The position numbers were made by a program, and so were the translations under genes. Below, piece after piece: positions 30,701-39,933 of a stretch of 51,190 bases of DNA (position 1 is the stretch's first letter; each line of letters begins with the position of its first letter). The notes under the pieces were generated by a model that saw nothing but the letters and a program-made list of their open reading frames with translations, had not been told where the DNA came from and ran no database searches. Source of the DNA: Nemertoderma westbladi (lineage: Eukaryota; Xenacoelomorpha; Nemertodermatida; Nemertodermatidae); NCBI GenBank assembly GCA_032718475.1, contig JAUCBJ010002373.1:1-51190 (forward strand), given 5' to 3'.

Positions 30701-31491
30701 CTACCCTAACGGCAGACTACTATGTAGGTGTGTTGTCCACCCCCCAGGATAAATTAGGAGCACAAGGTATAAGGTCGGTAAAAATGGTGGCTATAAAGAA
30801 CTTCGCTACTACCCAAGCAGACCTTTATAATTGGGACGAGGATGAGAGCATCCAACATCTTAAGATACCTCGATTCCAGACAGATTATCCTGGAGTGCAA
30901 ATACTCATCGGCCAAAACGCGCATGAGGCGCTCGAGACATTGGAGAAACGTCCTGCTCAACCGCAGCCACTACAAACCTATGCGGTAAGAACTAGAGTAG
31001 GTTGGTACTTCACTGGCCCTTCCCGTAGAACTCTCAAAGAGAGATTACCTCAACAACAGGTATACCAAGTAAAGGAATGGGAAGTGGAGAGCAGTGATGT
31101 GGACGATCCAACTGAGGGAACACCATACTCCTCAGATAATGACAATATTAACTCCAATGTAGATCAATGGAGACATTGCCTTGGGACGATTAATCCAGCC
31201 GACATCGCTTCCAGAGGAGCAACTCCTCAAGAACTGATAGATACTCCAGGCTGGTTAGGTGGATCCGACTCCTTAAGTAAAGAAGAAGAAGAATGGCCTC
31301 CTCATCTTACCACGGCGGAGATTAGACAGGCCAAGGGAGCGGAGAAAGTAACACAACAACTCAATCGCCCAGCTAGTCGTTTATGTTTACTGGAAAGAGA
31401 CCGAAAACTGTCCGGAAACTATGGAAGGCAAGATACTCTTCCTACGACCACTTCCCTAATCCGACAAATATCTAGGGACTCCATAACGTAA
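27712..31491 (+). CDS. BEL-A2 gag-protease polyprotein with RT and integrase largely deleted
   Basis: The frame is open from 27712 and has no own ATG near its start, so it depends on a frameshift from 26831-27796. In order it contains the alanine/charged coiled coil (about 27,960-28,210), a Ser/Arg-rich linker, the Gag core with GEIVKFNGDEMKWLPFNEYY (about 29,215), three zinc knuckles (CALCDGPHRLSAC, CYNCLRSGHQRRTC, CAKCGAKHHILLH; 30058-30252), and an aspartic protease (ALLDSGSTGTFIDQEL; 30580 onward). After TPYSSDND the sequence jumps to NVDQWRHCLGTINPADIAS, and after AKGAEKV it jumps again to an integrase C-terminal tail (LNRPASRLCLLE). The RT catalytic core and the integrase core are therefore missing. 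The open frame through both junctions suggests the deleted form may still make Gag and protease. Confidence 0.85.
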   Translation, partial: RTNRCHPFSSGRRRDAIDIYLSDYQRFLGDEELRRRLSGLSPNSEGTQRVLDSIDAEMLAANQAEFDEKLRLTRVQEEQVKKKRIEDRKTAAVTAAMATAEADRKAAEAMAEADRKAAEAMAEADRKAAVAAAMAEAEADRKTAEAAAEAKRKAAEAVAEAERKASEEATQMELENLQETQDHINRQLTDSRMQMMSRSTPKRQGYTSSEEGETTDPEGGGNRSRLSRRRKTSHRHKLPDLPPAVRRQLASTDLGSTEPTEQIIQVKRLPTIVDEPEIIRPVVPKVTSVLETPVLPELNSKFPLHSTTLPVPGRTVHENIPVLEAERKIKDLSPVVPRQPATMLATPASAVEWVEEGRRGMNLLLGQMQETVHQLKGTVREGRAELQEVQQSIARERDKLVNIQKGIPIPPVTLCQPVRSEVLHAQGVEPTRIYTASEVETPIANPIKGDYKPVVNDIPYRPANDPRNSYTDNSLLNNTMAQESFTRQMARTEARQAVKVGEIVKFNGDEMKWLPFNEYYKDSIQNSVLSNGEKLRFLIKCLEGPPKLMALKFIGHPEGLRQVWDTLNIRYGNKDNIAKYLYAKLVAPRHFLSSGIIEFSDEIQEICRQLDWLGKSHEYQSSMVIGAVVSTLPKGGVCTRWDKKVLYMNEQQRRSPTMADLMSFLDSEVKLQLIKQSREKTSENKVSEKPVSRRRVTPVCYTDDGESQASQEEDSGKDTAKSYYDNKTYKDVSKYKSRTSDRREQVAKTPPQSPNRMHGRKPEVRTRVHHVTQGKVSNIKPNCALCDGPHRLSACAEFLKKSLVDRRTVLWNKRLCYNCLRSGHQRRTCYSDIKCAKCGAKHHILLHSEFERDKLSQVSEPELHVQFSDVNDTDQESEMEGFYTDEFSDANESCYLINTAVYRALTYEKDTNNEFPPTTFAKQPSWKAPTSNVGIREFPVVQVRVHGLNKSYIVNALLDSGSTGTFIDQELAEDIFAGQPKFRTKLNMSGIMQVWKSTLTADYYVGVLSTPQDKLGAQGIRSVKMVAIKNFATTQADLYNWDEDESIQHLKIPRFQTDYPGVQILIGQNAHEALETLEKRPAQPQPLQTYAVRTRVGWYFTGPSRRTLKERLPQQQVYQVKEWEVESSDVDDPTEGTPYSSDNDNINSNVDQWRHCLGTINPADIASRGATPQELIDTPGWLGGSDSLSKEEEEWPPHLTTAEIRQAKGAEKVTQQLNRPASRLCLLERDRKLSGNYGRQDTLPTTTSLIRQISRDSIT

Positions 31492-32042
31492 TAACATATG
31501 GAGTGGGCGTGTGACTATATCATTTTATATTTGTTTTTATTTTATATTTATGTATGTATTATTATGTAATTTTATTATAATCGTTTTCTTTAATTTTATT
31601 TAGTAGAATGTTATTTTAGTGATTATTTAGTAGATTAGTGCAATATATTAGTGTTTATTACGTACGTAATTACTTATAATATACATTTAGTGCGACGGCG
31701 AGAAATAATTATTTTTCTCTTTCCTTACTGTCCGTATCATATTATAAATACGTGACTACAGTAAGATGAAATGTCCGTACTTATTAAAGTACAATAAAGC
31801 CACTACTATATTCAAGTGTTATTGGTAGGCAGAGTATTAGGAATGCAAAGTTCAGATCCTCGTGTCTCGGCTAAACCAAGCTCTGGGTAGACCTTGGAAA
31901 CGACTTGCCTCTTCACACTGACATTGCTTCGTGCGATATTGCTCTTCTACCTTATATTAAATAATACATATAGTAGCGTGATGTCCATATAACAGTAGCG
32001 TAAAACGCAAATAAATCTGTTAAACTTTTTGACCATCTGTAA

Positions 32043-32364
32043 TTCTAGTCGATTAAGATATCGCGGCACCCACCGATATACTTGAAAGACAAATTCTAGA
32101 ATCAGTGGTTAACGTCCCCAGACAAGCTCTGGAATAAATCGGTGCCCATCTTAAATATTAATTTAATATTTAGTAAAATCTGTAAAATTCAGATCCTTTA
32201 AATTTCTAGTCAATTAAGATATCGTAGCCTTTACCGATACTCTTAAAAGACAAATTTCATAGAATTAAGGATCCTATGTCCCCAGACCTGCTCTGGAATC
32301 AAATTGTGTCAATTTTAACATCAAATAATAAAATTCACGGGAATAAATTTAAATTCATATTTTT
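32043..32364. repeat. Diverged 161-bp tandem duplication
   Basis: TTCTAGTCGATTAAGATATCG at 32043 recurs as TTCTAGTCAATTAAGATATCG at 32204, followed in both by AAAGACAAATT and GTCCCCAGAC..GCTCTGGAAT. A weaker trace of the same words appears at about 31,850-31,900. Confidence 0.8.
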
Positions 32365-32936
32365 AAATGAATTTCATAAATTGTCATTTTGTACAATTTA
32401 TAACATTCCCAAAATTCCATTAATTAATAGATCATGGGAGCGGAGATTCATCCTATTGAGTGTATTAGAGTGCGAGAATCTCCAACATATAGTCAATAGC
32501 CGATAAAAATAATAAAATCATGCATAAAGAGAATATTGACAATTAAAGAATTATTATTAAATAGCATCCCAGATCTGTATGCATGAGAATTACCCTAATT
32601 CTACCGCTAGCATTCCATAATGTCACCATAGCAACACCCACGCTAGAATTAGAAGCAAGTTAAAAGAACAATAGAAAGCTTGTCCCATTGCATGGCATAG
32701 AGAATATATAGCACACTGTTAGTATCCAAGGATACACAGTAATAACGTGACATTCTGGAAGGCACTGACTAACGGACAAATGGCCTGTATGTGTGCTGTT
32801 GGTGACAGTTGTGTGGAATTTGTGTGTTTATAGGTGAATGTTACTGCTAAAGTATGTTTACAGTAGCTAGTCGCAATTGTAAAAGTAGCCCAACTCTCCT
32901 ATAGAAAGAACCTAAAGTGTATTCAAGCTTTTGGGA

Positions 32937-33041
32937 CGGACAGTGGAGTGACTTGTGCCGGTTATCGTTGTCGTGCTGTTGCTACATGTTGGCGTAAACA
33001 CCGCGACGACGATACATCGGCGCTGAGAATCCCACTGTCCG
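32937..33041 (+). ncRNA. Large inverted-repeat structure upstream of ZK-1
   Basis: The outer stem CGGACAGTGG (32937-32946) pairs perfectly with CCACTGTCCG (33032-33041). Nested inside, a stem of about 17 bp joins 32957-32973 with 33004-33021 (GCCGGTTATCGTTGTCG against its partner, with one bulge and two wobble pairs). The apical loop is about 30 nt. It sits just before the ZK-1 start. It could form in RNA as a translation, packaging or stability element; no second copy is available to test this. Confidence 0.5.
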
Positions 33042-33122
33042 GGGGCAAAGGAGAGGTAGGCAGCGACGTCCGCTCGCCTAAACATAAACTCATTTCGATA
33101 TTAATAAACTCAGATAGCAGAT

Positions 33123-34571
33123 ATGACGGAGTTGATAGAAGATGATCTTGGTATCAGGGAGCGATATACTCTACCTTTACAAGCATTTGTGGATAGCTTG
33201 ATACGCGGTGAAGCCGATCCAACCATTACGGAGGACGATGGTCGTTATATTGAACCGCCGATGTCCCAAGAGCAACATACGCGTGAATTGGACTATCGAA
33301 AATTCACCGCTCGCTATACGAATCGTAATGGTACGTATATGGACTTCCGAACTACCGGCCATCCTATCGATTTACATGATACGGACGAGGTAGACACCGA
33401 AAGGGAAATGGTTCTATTTAAATATCATACCCAGCGGAGTCGTAACGATAAACCGAAAATAGATCACGAAAATTCTATTCGTAACAGACTGGGAAGACGA
33501 ACCAATATGCCTAGAATCTGAGGAGATTCAGCCTATCGCGCCCGGAACCGCGACAACGATTACATCCTAGAATGGTATCAAGGTCCACAGTGTCTCACTG
33601 CGTACGATTATCGACATGCCAACTATGTTTCTAGGCAACGTTGTCGGTTATGCGCATCGAGAGACCACGATACGCCCATGGACACCAACGTCCGCTGTTC
33701 CTATTTCCAAGAACAACCGACTATGGAAATTTATTGCGCATATTGCAGACTCAATAACTTGCATATTTTTGCGGTTTGCCCTCAATTTATGACTCAATGT
33801 CACCATTGTCAACTAAAGGGACATGCCAGTTTCGATTGCCCTTTTAATCACGATTTGGAAAGCGTAGATGAAATGATCACACTACGTTACATCAGAGCTT
33901 GGGAAGCGAACGCTGATTTACACTGTGATTCGCGCCATCGCTATTATCCCGGACGCGCTTACGAAGGAGTTTATGCGTTCCATCCTTATCTATTCGCTTC
34001 GGTTGAACAGAAATCACGCATATCAAGTTACGAGCTACTGAAGCGCGTCGGAGAATGTATTTCAACCAAATTCGTACGCAAATTTCTCAGGAGTGTTAAT
34101 CCTAGCGACCTTCATTCCTATAACTTAATCAATTATATCCGTCAGGATCCGGACTATGGAGACTTGTTTGTTAACTCACATCCCGAGTTACAAGAAGTAT
34201 ATCGACGGCCTTACGAATACCGAGCCCGCGAACGCGAGTTGGAAAGAACCATTAAACCCCGGAGGTTTCTAACTGCCTATGGTCCACCCACGGCCCTCGT
34301 TCAGACCACTCGTAAAGGACCCGTAAGAGCGGCTGTCTTGAAACGAGCTCTCAAAGCCGTTAGACCCCTCTCACCTGACGTTGATGTCAATCAACCCGGT
34401 ACTTCGACTGGCGGATACACCGACCATAATCCTACACCCTCTGATGCAATCATATTGCACCCTTCACCCAGGAGTTATAGCCCTCCTTGTAAAGTGGCTC
34501 GCCCCAAAGAGAAAAGGACTCTGGCTAGCTTTAAGAAACTGCGTAAACGCCGTCCGCGCAAGAAAGACTAA
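33123..34571 (+). CDS. ZK-1: accessory protein with three zinc knuckles in the env position of BEL-A2
   Basis: One frame of 482 codons from ATG 33123 to the stop at 34569-34571, interrupted only by TGA at codon 133 (33519-33521); a shorter start at 33678 lies inside the knuckle region. Order: acidic N-terminus (MTELIEDDLG), a Tyr/Arg-rich region, then CRLCASRDHDTPMDTNVRC, CAYCRLNNLHIFAVC and CHHCQLKGHASFDC (codons 174-250), a block with YIRAWEANADLH, AYEGVYAFHPYLF, a helical part, and a proline/serine region ending in a basic tail (KKLRKRRPRKKD). There is no signal peptide or membrane segment, so it is not an envelope protein. Knuckle spacing, the six-residue linker ending in Gln between the last two, and the following block match ZK-2. 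Its function is unknown; nucleic-acid binding is inferred. I do not recognise the family. Confidence 0.65.
33519..33521 (+). other. In-frame TGA in ZK-1
   Basis: The frame before (NMPRI) and after (GDSAYRARNRDND) is continuous and protein-like, and there is no frame change. The TGA could be a CGA-to-TGA mutation or a readthrough site. The following bases (GGA) are not the strong readthrough context known in animals (CTA). Confidence 0.8.
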
Positions 34572-34649
34572 CTGTTTAGAGTATTTACGTATATTAGAAA
34601 CTGTGATTTTGTATATGTTATAGACTCAAATCCCATTTTCTGGGAGCGG

Positions 34650-35884
34650 TGTAAAAGCTTCTGTGGGATCTAGCTGGCCCTTTTGCTTTGCGGTCCGATT
34701 TCCCCCCAGGCGCTGGAATACTCTAAAAAGGCTCTCTAACTATATATATATTCCCCCCGCCCGCAAGGTACCGTAATAGGTGTTTTAACGGACATAAAAG
34801 TCATTCTTCTAGATACGTGCTTTGGAGGACATGGTAAGGCAAAAAACCCGCAATACGGCAAATACTTTTACACAGCTTAGCCGTGATGATTCAAACTACG
34901 ACATCTAACAGCTGGTTGCTGACATGGAAACGGCCATTGGACACATGGTTCTTTGTTTAGCTTGAGCCAATCAGAGCGATTTTTTCTGTCGATGTGGAGA
35001 TATTCGGCCGATCATGCTAGAGTGTTCAGTCTTACTGTTTTTTATGATACTGTTGTGTTGTTGGTATCTAGGCCAGGAACACCGGCTCTAGAGTTAATTC
35101 GTTTCATACTTTAGAAGAAACATTAGTAGGCTTAAGATTATAGAGCGTATAACTGTTATCGGTCCATATCAGTACATTGTCATATCATATCTTAACCTAC
35201 CGTCTTAATGCTATTTACTGTTGTGTTTTGGTTGAATATTATTTGGAGAACATATATAAAGAACCCAAATTTCCCAATTTTCTTGATACTCTACAGGTTA
35301 GAGAGACGGGTTATAGATAGCGATTGCGACTTATATTATTGTGTATGTAGTGAATTTAATGCTATTTGATAAGCACTACATTGGTCCGTTGCTGTTCTCT
35401 CTATATATGATAAAATTCATTGACGGTCGGCAAATTAGTGAGCAGTATTGTGTGTTACCGGTAGTGTGCATGATTGTGACTGATAACTAAGCATTTCCTA
35501 AAGAATGCGCCTCATACGTGAATCATAAGCCTTACTGACTTACCGTTGTGATTAGTATAAGTCATATCTCTGTTTACTTAGATAGAGCGCCACGTCCTAA
35601 AGGAACTGTTAATATTTCCCGAAAGTGAATAATATTAGTCAGAAATTATTTATTAACGATCAATCGAATAATACAGTAGGCTTCACTGCAATAATAATCT
35701 AAGCCCTCAGAATCCAGTCTCCCGGGAATATCCAGCGGGTGAATGGACGCGCACTAGGCTGGCTTCTGCTAATGTTGTGTTTATTGGTATTAAATATTTG
35801 TCATCTTCTAAAGTATATTTATAAACCAAAAGACATATAAATTTTGGCAGGTTAAACTGCTAAAGGTCTTCAAAAGCGCGTACA
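34650..35884 (+). mobile_element. BEL-A2 3' LTR
   Basis: 1235 bp, TGTAAAAGCTTC to GCGCGTACA. Compared with the 5' LTR I see one inserted T early on, single-base changes in GACATGGTAAGG, AATACTTTTAC, GATACTCTAC and TATGATAAAATTC, and G for A in the terminal GCGCG. It carries the same hairpin at 35708-35768. Confidence 0.9.
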
Positions 35885-36031
35885 GGGGGTCACCATAGAA
35901 CTATTCGAATTGCAGCAATCCGAGGTGATGGAGGCCAGTGTAGTGTACGTAGGGCCTTATCTAGTAGATGCGAGGGGGATTAAGTTAGTAGGATGGGCAA
36001 ACCCTCACGGTACCTAATCCGAGGTTAACCC

Positions 36032-36468
36032 TATCCATACCGGGGTACTTTAGATGCTCAAACTACCGGGGGGGGGGGGGGGGGGGGGGGACTTTTGGGG
36101 ACGTAAAGTTTGGAAGCATATAACTTTGTGTGGTGTGATGATATTACTTTAAAGTAAAAAGTTTTAGATACAAAATTTATTCCTCTGTCCAAATATGCCA
36201 CACACTAATGCTGAAATATAATATTTATATACTATAATTATGTTTAAATTGATTTTAAATTGATATTAAATTGATTGAATTTTAAAAGTCATTTTTATGG
36301 TCATAAATAATAATATATGAAAATTAATTTTTGTTTTAAGATAAAGAATAATAAATTTTAGGAAAAGTAACGGAATTTCACTTGCAATAAATGTGGTTTG
36401 GCTTTGAACCAAGCAATCAAATAAAGTGCGTCTCCAAAAGTCCCCCCCCCCCCCCCCGGTATGGATAG
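36032..36468. mobile_element. 437-bp MITE-like element with poly-G terminal inverted repeats
   Basis: The left end reads TATCCATACCGGGG, then after 22 unique bases a G run and ACTTTTGGGGACG. The right end, reverse-complemented, reads TATCCATACCGGGG...ACTTTTGGAGACGC. GGTTAACCC lies at 36023-36031 and again at 36469-36477, an 8-9 bp duplication that the intact gag-2 copy has once (as GGTTAACTCC). The interior is AT-rich with no ORF. The duplication length fits hAT- or P-like elements. The copy is probably non-autonomous. Confidence 0.7.
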
Positions 36469-37420
36469 GGTTAACCCCGAAGATTTGGTGTCGTCGGTTA
36501 GTAGGAATCCCAGTAGACACGGGAAAATTAGTAGGATGGCCAGGCGACGGGAGTCCGTCGCAACTGAAAAGTCCGCTACACCCTCCGCGAAAGTAAGAAG
36601 GGTGTTAGAGATAGATCTGGCGTGTCAGCTAGACATAGCCGCGTTAGATCAAAAGGAATTAGAGAGACAACTGGATGAGGGGACTGCGTTGTTAGAGAGA
36701 GAGAGGGTGTTAGCAAGAAAGTGTAGGGAGAGAACCACGAGAAGGGCGAATGAGCGCAGAGAGCGCGACTCGAGGGAGGCAGCGAGGGTTGAGAGAGAGG
36801 TGAACGAGTGCAGAGAGTGTGAGGTGAGGGAGGCAGAGATAGCCAATCAGAGTATTAGAGAGGACAGAGAGAGAGAGAGAGATGGCTGGTAAGTGGATGC
36901 GGGATGATATGCATGCCCGGTTGAGGGTGTTAATGCAGTATCAGGCCAAGCAGAAACGCCGGGTAGAACTGGCAAAACTGGGTTTATCAGAGAGCGAGGC
37001 TGGTTCGGGAACTATTTGTGAGGAACTCGTGATGGAGACCTTTGTTAATACCCCAGTTACAGGTACCAGACGGCAAACAAAAAACTGGTGTGACCGGATG
37101 GATGGGGGGGAGGGGGGGGGGGGGGGGGGGAGGTAATAACAATACGTTTAATAGCAACGTTAATATTAACAATACCGTAGTAGATAATTTAAATAATAAG
37201 GGTGAAGAAAATAATTTAAATAACAATATAATAAATAATGACGGTATAATTAATATAAGCAGTCGTGAGGCAAACAATTCGCCTGGAGGGGGCTTACAAG
37301 GCCACGCGGAAGCACAGGGAGAAACACAGGCGAATGAACCCAGGGGGAACAGGAGTAATGTGTCGACTGGAAGGGGGCGTGAGGAAAGGGGTGAAAGGGG
37401 TGAGACGAGAAGTGATGGGT

Positions 37421-37532
37421 GGGGGGGGGGGGGGATACGGGCACCCAACCATAACCAGTTAGTGATGGGTGGGGGGGGGGGGGCTACAGGCACCCCACCG
37501 CAACTGGTAAGTGATGAGAAGGGGGGGGGGGG
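37421..37532. repeat. Poly-G module repeats in gag-2 (left copy)
   Basis: Three G runs (37421-37434, 37471-37483, 37521-37532) separated by units of about 50 bp such as CAGGCACCCCACCGCAACTGG and GTGATGGGT. They match the module at 48198-48340. The runs could form G-quadruplexes and are prone to length change. Confidence 0.85.
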
Positions 37533-37752
37533 ATGCGCGCGGTGATTTAAGTGAACCGTGGCACCCAACGACAGAGAAGAGTAGAAGGGCAGCGAATATC
37601 TACTAGGCCGTACAACCGGGTAAAGGGAAAAGTGTTCACGCCACAAGCGGCCAAACGAGGGAACGTCAAGCCCACTCGCGATACGGAAGGAGAACGGTAG
37701 AGTTCATCCGGGAGGTCGATAATTGCCATCGTCCCGGAGGAACACAGCCCGG

Positions 37753-39933
37753 CTGTTGCTGCAGGCATAAATCCTGCCTTTAATTTTACTTATTTTACCA
37801 ATTTATCTAGATAACTGTATTTTTATCAGTTACGGTGTTATTTCAAAAATTTAATAAGATTATTTCCCAGTGAAAGAGTTCTTACGCCATCTAGTGCTAT
37901 CATGACCGTATTGAACTTATTCCTATGTAGAATGTCAAACTAGCAAGTGATCTCTTATTGGCTTATAATATTACATTGATTCCCCTGAGGTATATAATGT
38001 TGTGTTGCCTGTTGATTTGTCACATGTTTTAGTGCTCTGCAGAGATTGCCTCTCATGCAGACGAATTATACGCCTGGTTAAGTTGTAGCCAGAGGTAATT
38101 TATTACATGTCGATATGTACGATTAATGTCGTTATGTACGATTAATGTCAGTCTTGTAAAGTTAATTGAATTATAATTTGTACTTGTAATCTATTCTGTC
38201 GTTGAATATAATTTGTTCTCTCATCGCTGATTATTGTGTATTTGTTGTTTTTTGCTTTCACGTATTTTTGAGTTTTGAACATTAACTGACAGCGCCCTAT
38301 ATTTCGTTGGACCTTGTAAGGTGTAGTTCGTTTTCTACTGTAAGCCGGGTACAATAGGTAAATTCCCGCTGCAATAATTCTAGATTGGTTGGGTCAGATA
38401 ATAGACGGAATCTCATATTTACCGTAAAACATCTTACTGCAAATCTGCCTACTGTGAATTACCGTAATCTGATTACTTGGCTTCATAGTGTATTAAGTAA
38501 ATGCGTAATTATTCTTTAGGCCTCATTTTATCTCCTAATTCATTCCTATTTCCATTATTGGAACACATAAAGTTTTTATCTCCTTGTGGGAGGAAATATA
38601 ACTTTATTTCCGACGAATTACCTTTCATACTTGGTTTTATGAAATTGAGGCGCAGAAGTATGACTGGCCCATCAACAATATCCAAAACATAGTATGTGGG
38701 TGAATCGTGGGGCACCTCCGTTTCTTGGATCGAGTATCGAACCTGTTATTTATCGAATTACCCTCAGTACAGACCTATTAGTTCGAATTTTTCAGTCAAT
38801 CGGAACCATTTTCTGCGATCTTAGCCCGTCAACAGTTCGTTATACCCAACGTTAGGCGACGTAACTAAGAGTCCTAATTAGCGTATGCGGCAATCGCGGG
38901 GACGCATTCTACTAACTGCATCCATTGTTTTTTTTGTGCTATTAACGTTTGTCTCTTGTCTGGTTTTGGCATCCTAAACACTCGAAATATTTACAAACCA
39001 CCTGTTAAATTCCCACAGTCTCACCATCCTATTAATTTGTTTTAATTGCGGACTACCCAGAAGTAAACTCAAGGTTTACACCCCCATTTTGTAACGTAGG
39101 TACTTTAGGTATGAGTAACGTTTTTTACTATTTTTATAATTGTGCGGTTTTTTATTCCGATATTATTATTCCATAATAAATATAAAAGGAACATTTAACC
39201 GATATCCATACATATTATCGAGCTACTTAACATTTTCAGCTCATTATTGCCACCTCAGATCCATTATTTACAACTTGGACCTCTGTCAGCGTAATATTCA
39301 AAAAACCAATATATTTCTTGGGTAGAATTATTTGTCGATTTAGAAGCAATATCAGTCACATGACCAGTCCTCTCACTGAGTAACCCTGACTACCCGATGG
39401 GTTAACGTTATCTGCCTCAGTAGCTGTAGATAGGTAGGCCACGTTGCAGTGATAGCCATTGTATATTAGCCTACTTGCTCCAGCTTACACAACTGATTGG
39501 TGATTGGCCGTGTTACTCCAAGGTAAAGCATACCCTCTTCTTAGTAACGGTATACTACCTAATCCAGGCTCACCTTCATTGCTGTTTGGTTGTATTAATC
39601 TCTGAACCAATTGGAGATCATTATTGCTTTCAGTGATACTTTGCATGTAAAGAGTTAAATCCGATAATTCTCCCCATCTAGCGGTGAAATAAAATATCTA
39701 TCACGACATTATCCTACACAAATAAAATACCAGTCCCATTTTTATTATTTACCGGTGTTTAGCGATTTGTGAGATTGACTATAGTGCCGTGTTATTTATT
39801 TGGGTGCAATTGTAATAATTATTTATAATATATTATTGCTGCTGCAATAAAAGGGTTGATAATAAAGGGAAGGCATAACAATCACAAAGGGGTTTAATAA
39901 AATAAGATTTCGTTGAAATAATATTTAACAAAA
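37753..39933 (+). other. Possible LTR plus leader of a gag-3 element; no gene seen
   Basis: The sequence starts TGTTGCTGCAGGCATAAA where gag-2 homology ends. A similar TGCTGCTGCAGGCGTAAA begins at 42281 after gag-3, and the next 60-90 bp show loose similarity. These may be the starts of a 5' and a 3' LTR flanking gag-3. No convincing ORF lies between, and no clear primer site was found. Confidence 0.3.

Larger units (their letters stand above)
31492..33122 (+). other. BEL-A2 3' non-coding region before ZK-1
   Basis: About 1.6 kb, AT-rich, without a convincing gene. It holds a diverged 161-bp tandem duplication (32043-32364), an X-box-like GTCACCATAGCAAC (32622-32635) and a large inverted-repeat structure (32937-33041) 80 bp before the ZK-1 ATG. 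A promoter or splice acceptor for ZK-1 may lie here, but I cannot point to a certain one. Confidence 0.55.
23368..35884 (+). mobile_element. BEL-A2: young 12.5-kb internally deleted BEL/Pao element with an accessory ORF
   Basis: Complete from LTR to LTR with 5-bp duplications. The LTRs (1234 and 1235 bp) differ by about five substitutions and one indel by eye, about 0.4%, so insertion is very recent. The internal region has a 2.2-kb leader, gag, protease, a short RNase H-region remnant and an integrase C-terminal remnant; RT and the integrase core are gone. It then has 1.6 kb of non-coding DNA and an accessory zinc-knuckle ORF (ZK-1) close to the 3' LTR. A purine-rich TGGGAGCGG just before 34650 may be the polypurine tract. 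If the deletions came before insertion, the element moved using enzymes from a relative. Confidence 0.9.
23363..35889. repeat. 5-bp target site duplication GGGGG of BEL-A2
   Basis: GGGGG lies at 23363-23367 immediately before the 5' LTR and at 35885-35889 immediately after the 3' LTR. Five-base duplications are usual for this superfamily. Because the site is a G run (six Gs on the left), the exact length is uncertain by one base, but the gag-2 homology on both sides supports it. Confidence 0.85.
35890..37752 (+). pseudogene. gag-2 fragment, 3' side of the BEL-A2 insertion
   Basis: It continues the gag-2 copy from 23367 (SVVYVGPYLVDARG-like text, then the charged coiled coil RRESVATEKSATPSAKVRR). 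The inverted-repeat element at 36032-36468 splits it. After a poly-G tract (37094-37130) an Asn-rich linker appears in another frame (NNNTFNSNVNINNT), followed by G-run repeats (37421-37532) whose protein reading also switches frame. The end (about 37,550-37,752) matches 48,430-48,780 with a deletion. It lacks the zinc-knuckle part and cannot make a full protein. Confidence 0.75.

Noticed and set aside
32276-32506. Small plus-strand ORF in the BEL-A2 3' region
   Set aside because: Short, AT-rich and overlapping the diverged tandem duplication; no recognisable motif.
36987-37646. Minus-strand Pro-rich and Ser-rich ORFs over the gag-2 copies
   Set aside because: They are antisense readings of poly-G tracts and Gly/Asn-rich gag-2 sequence.
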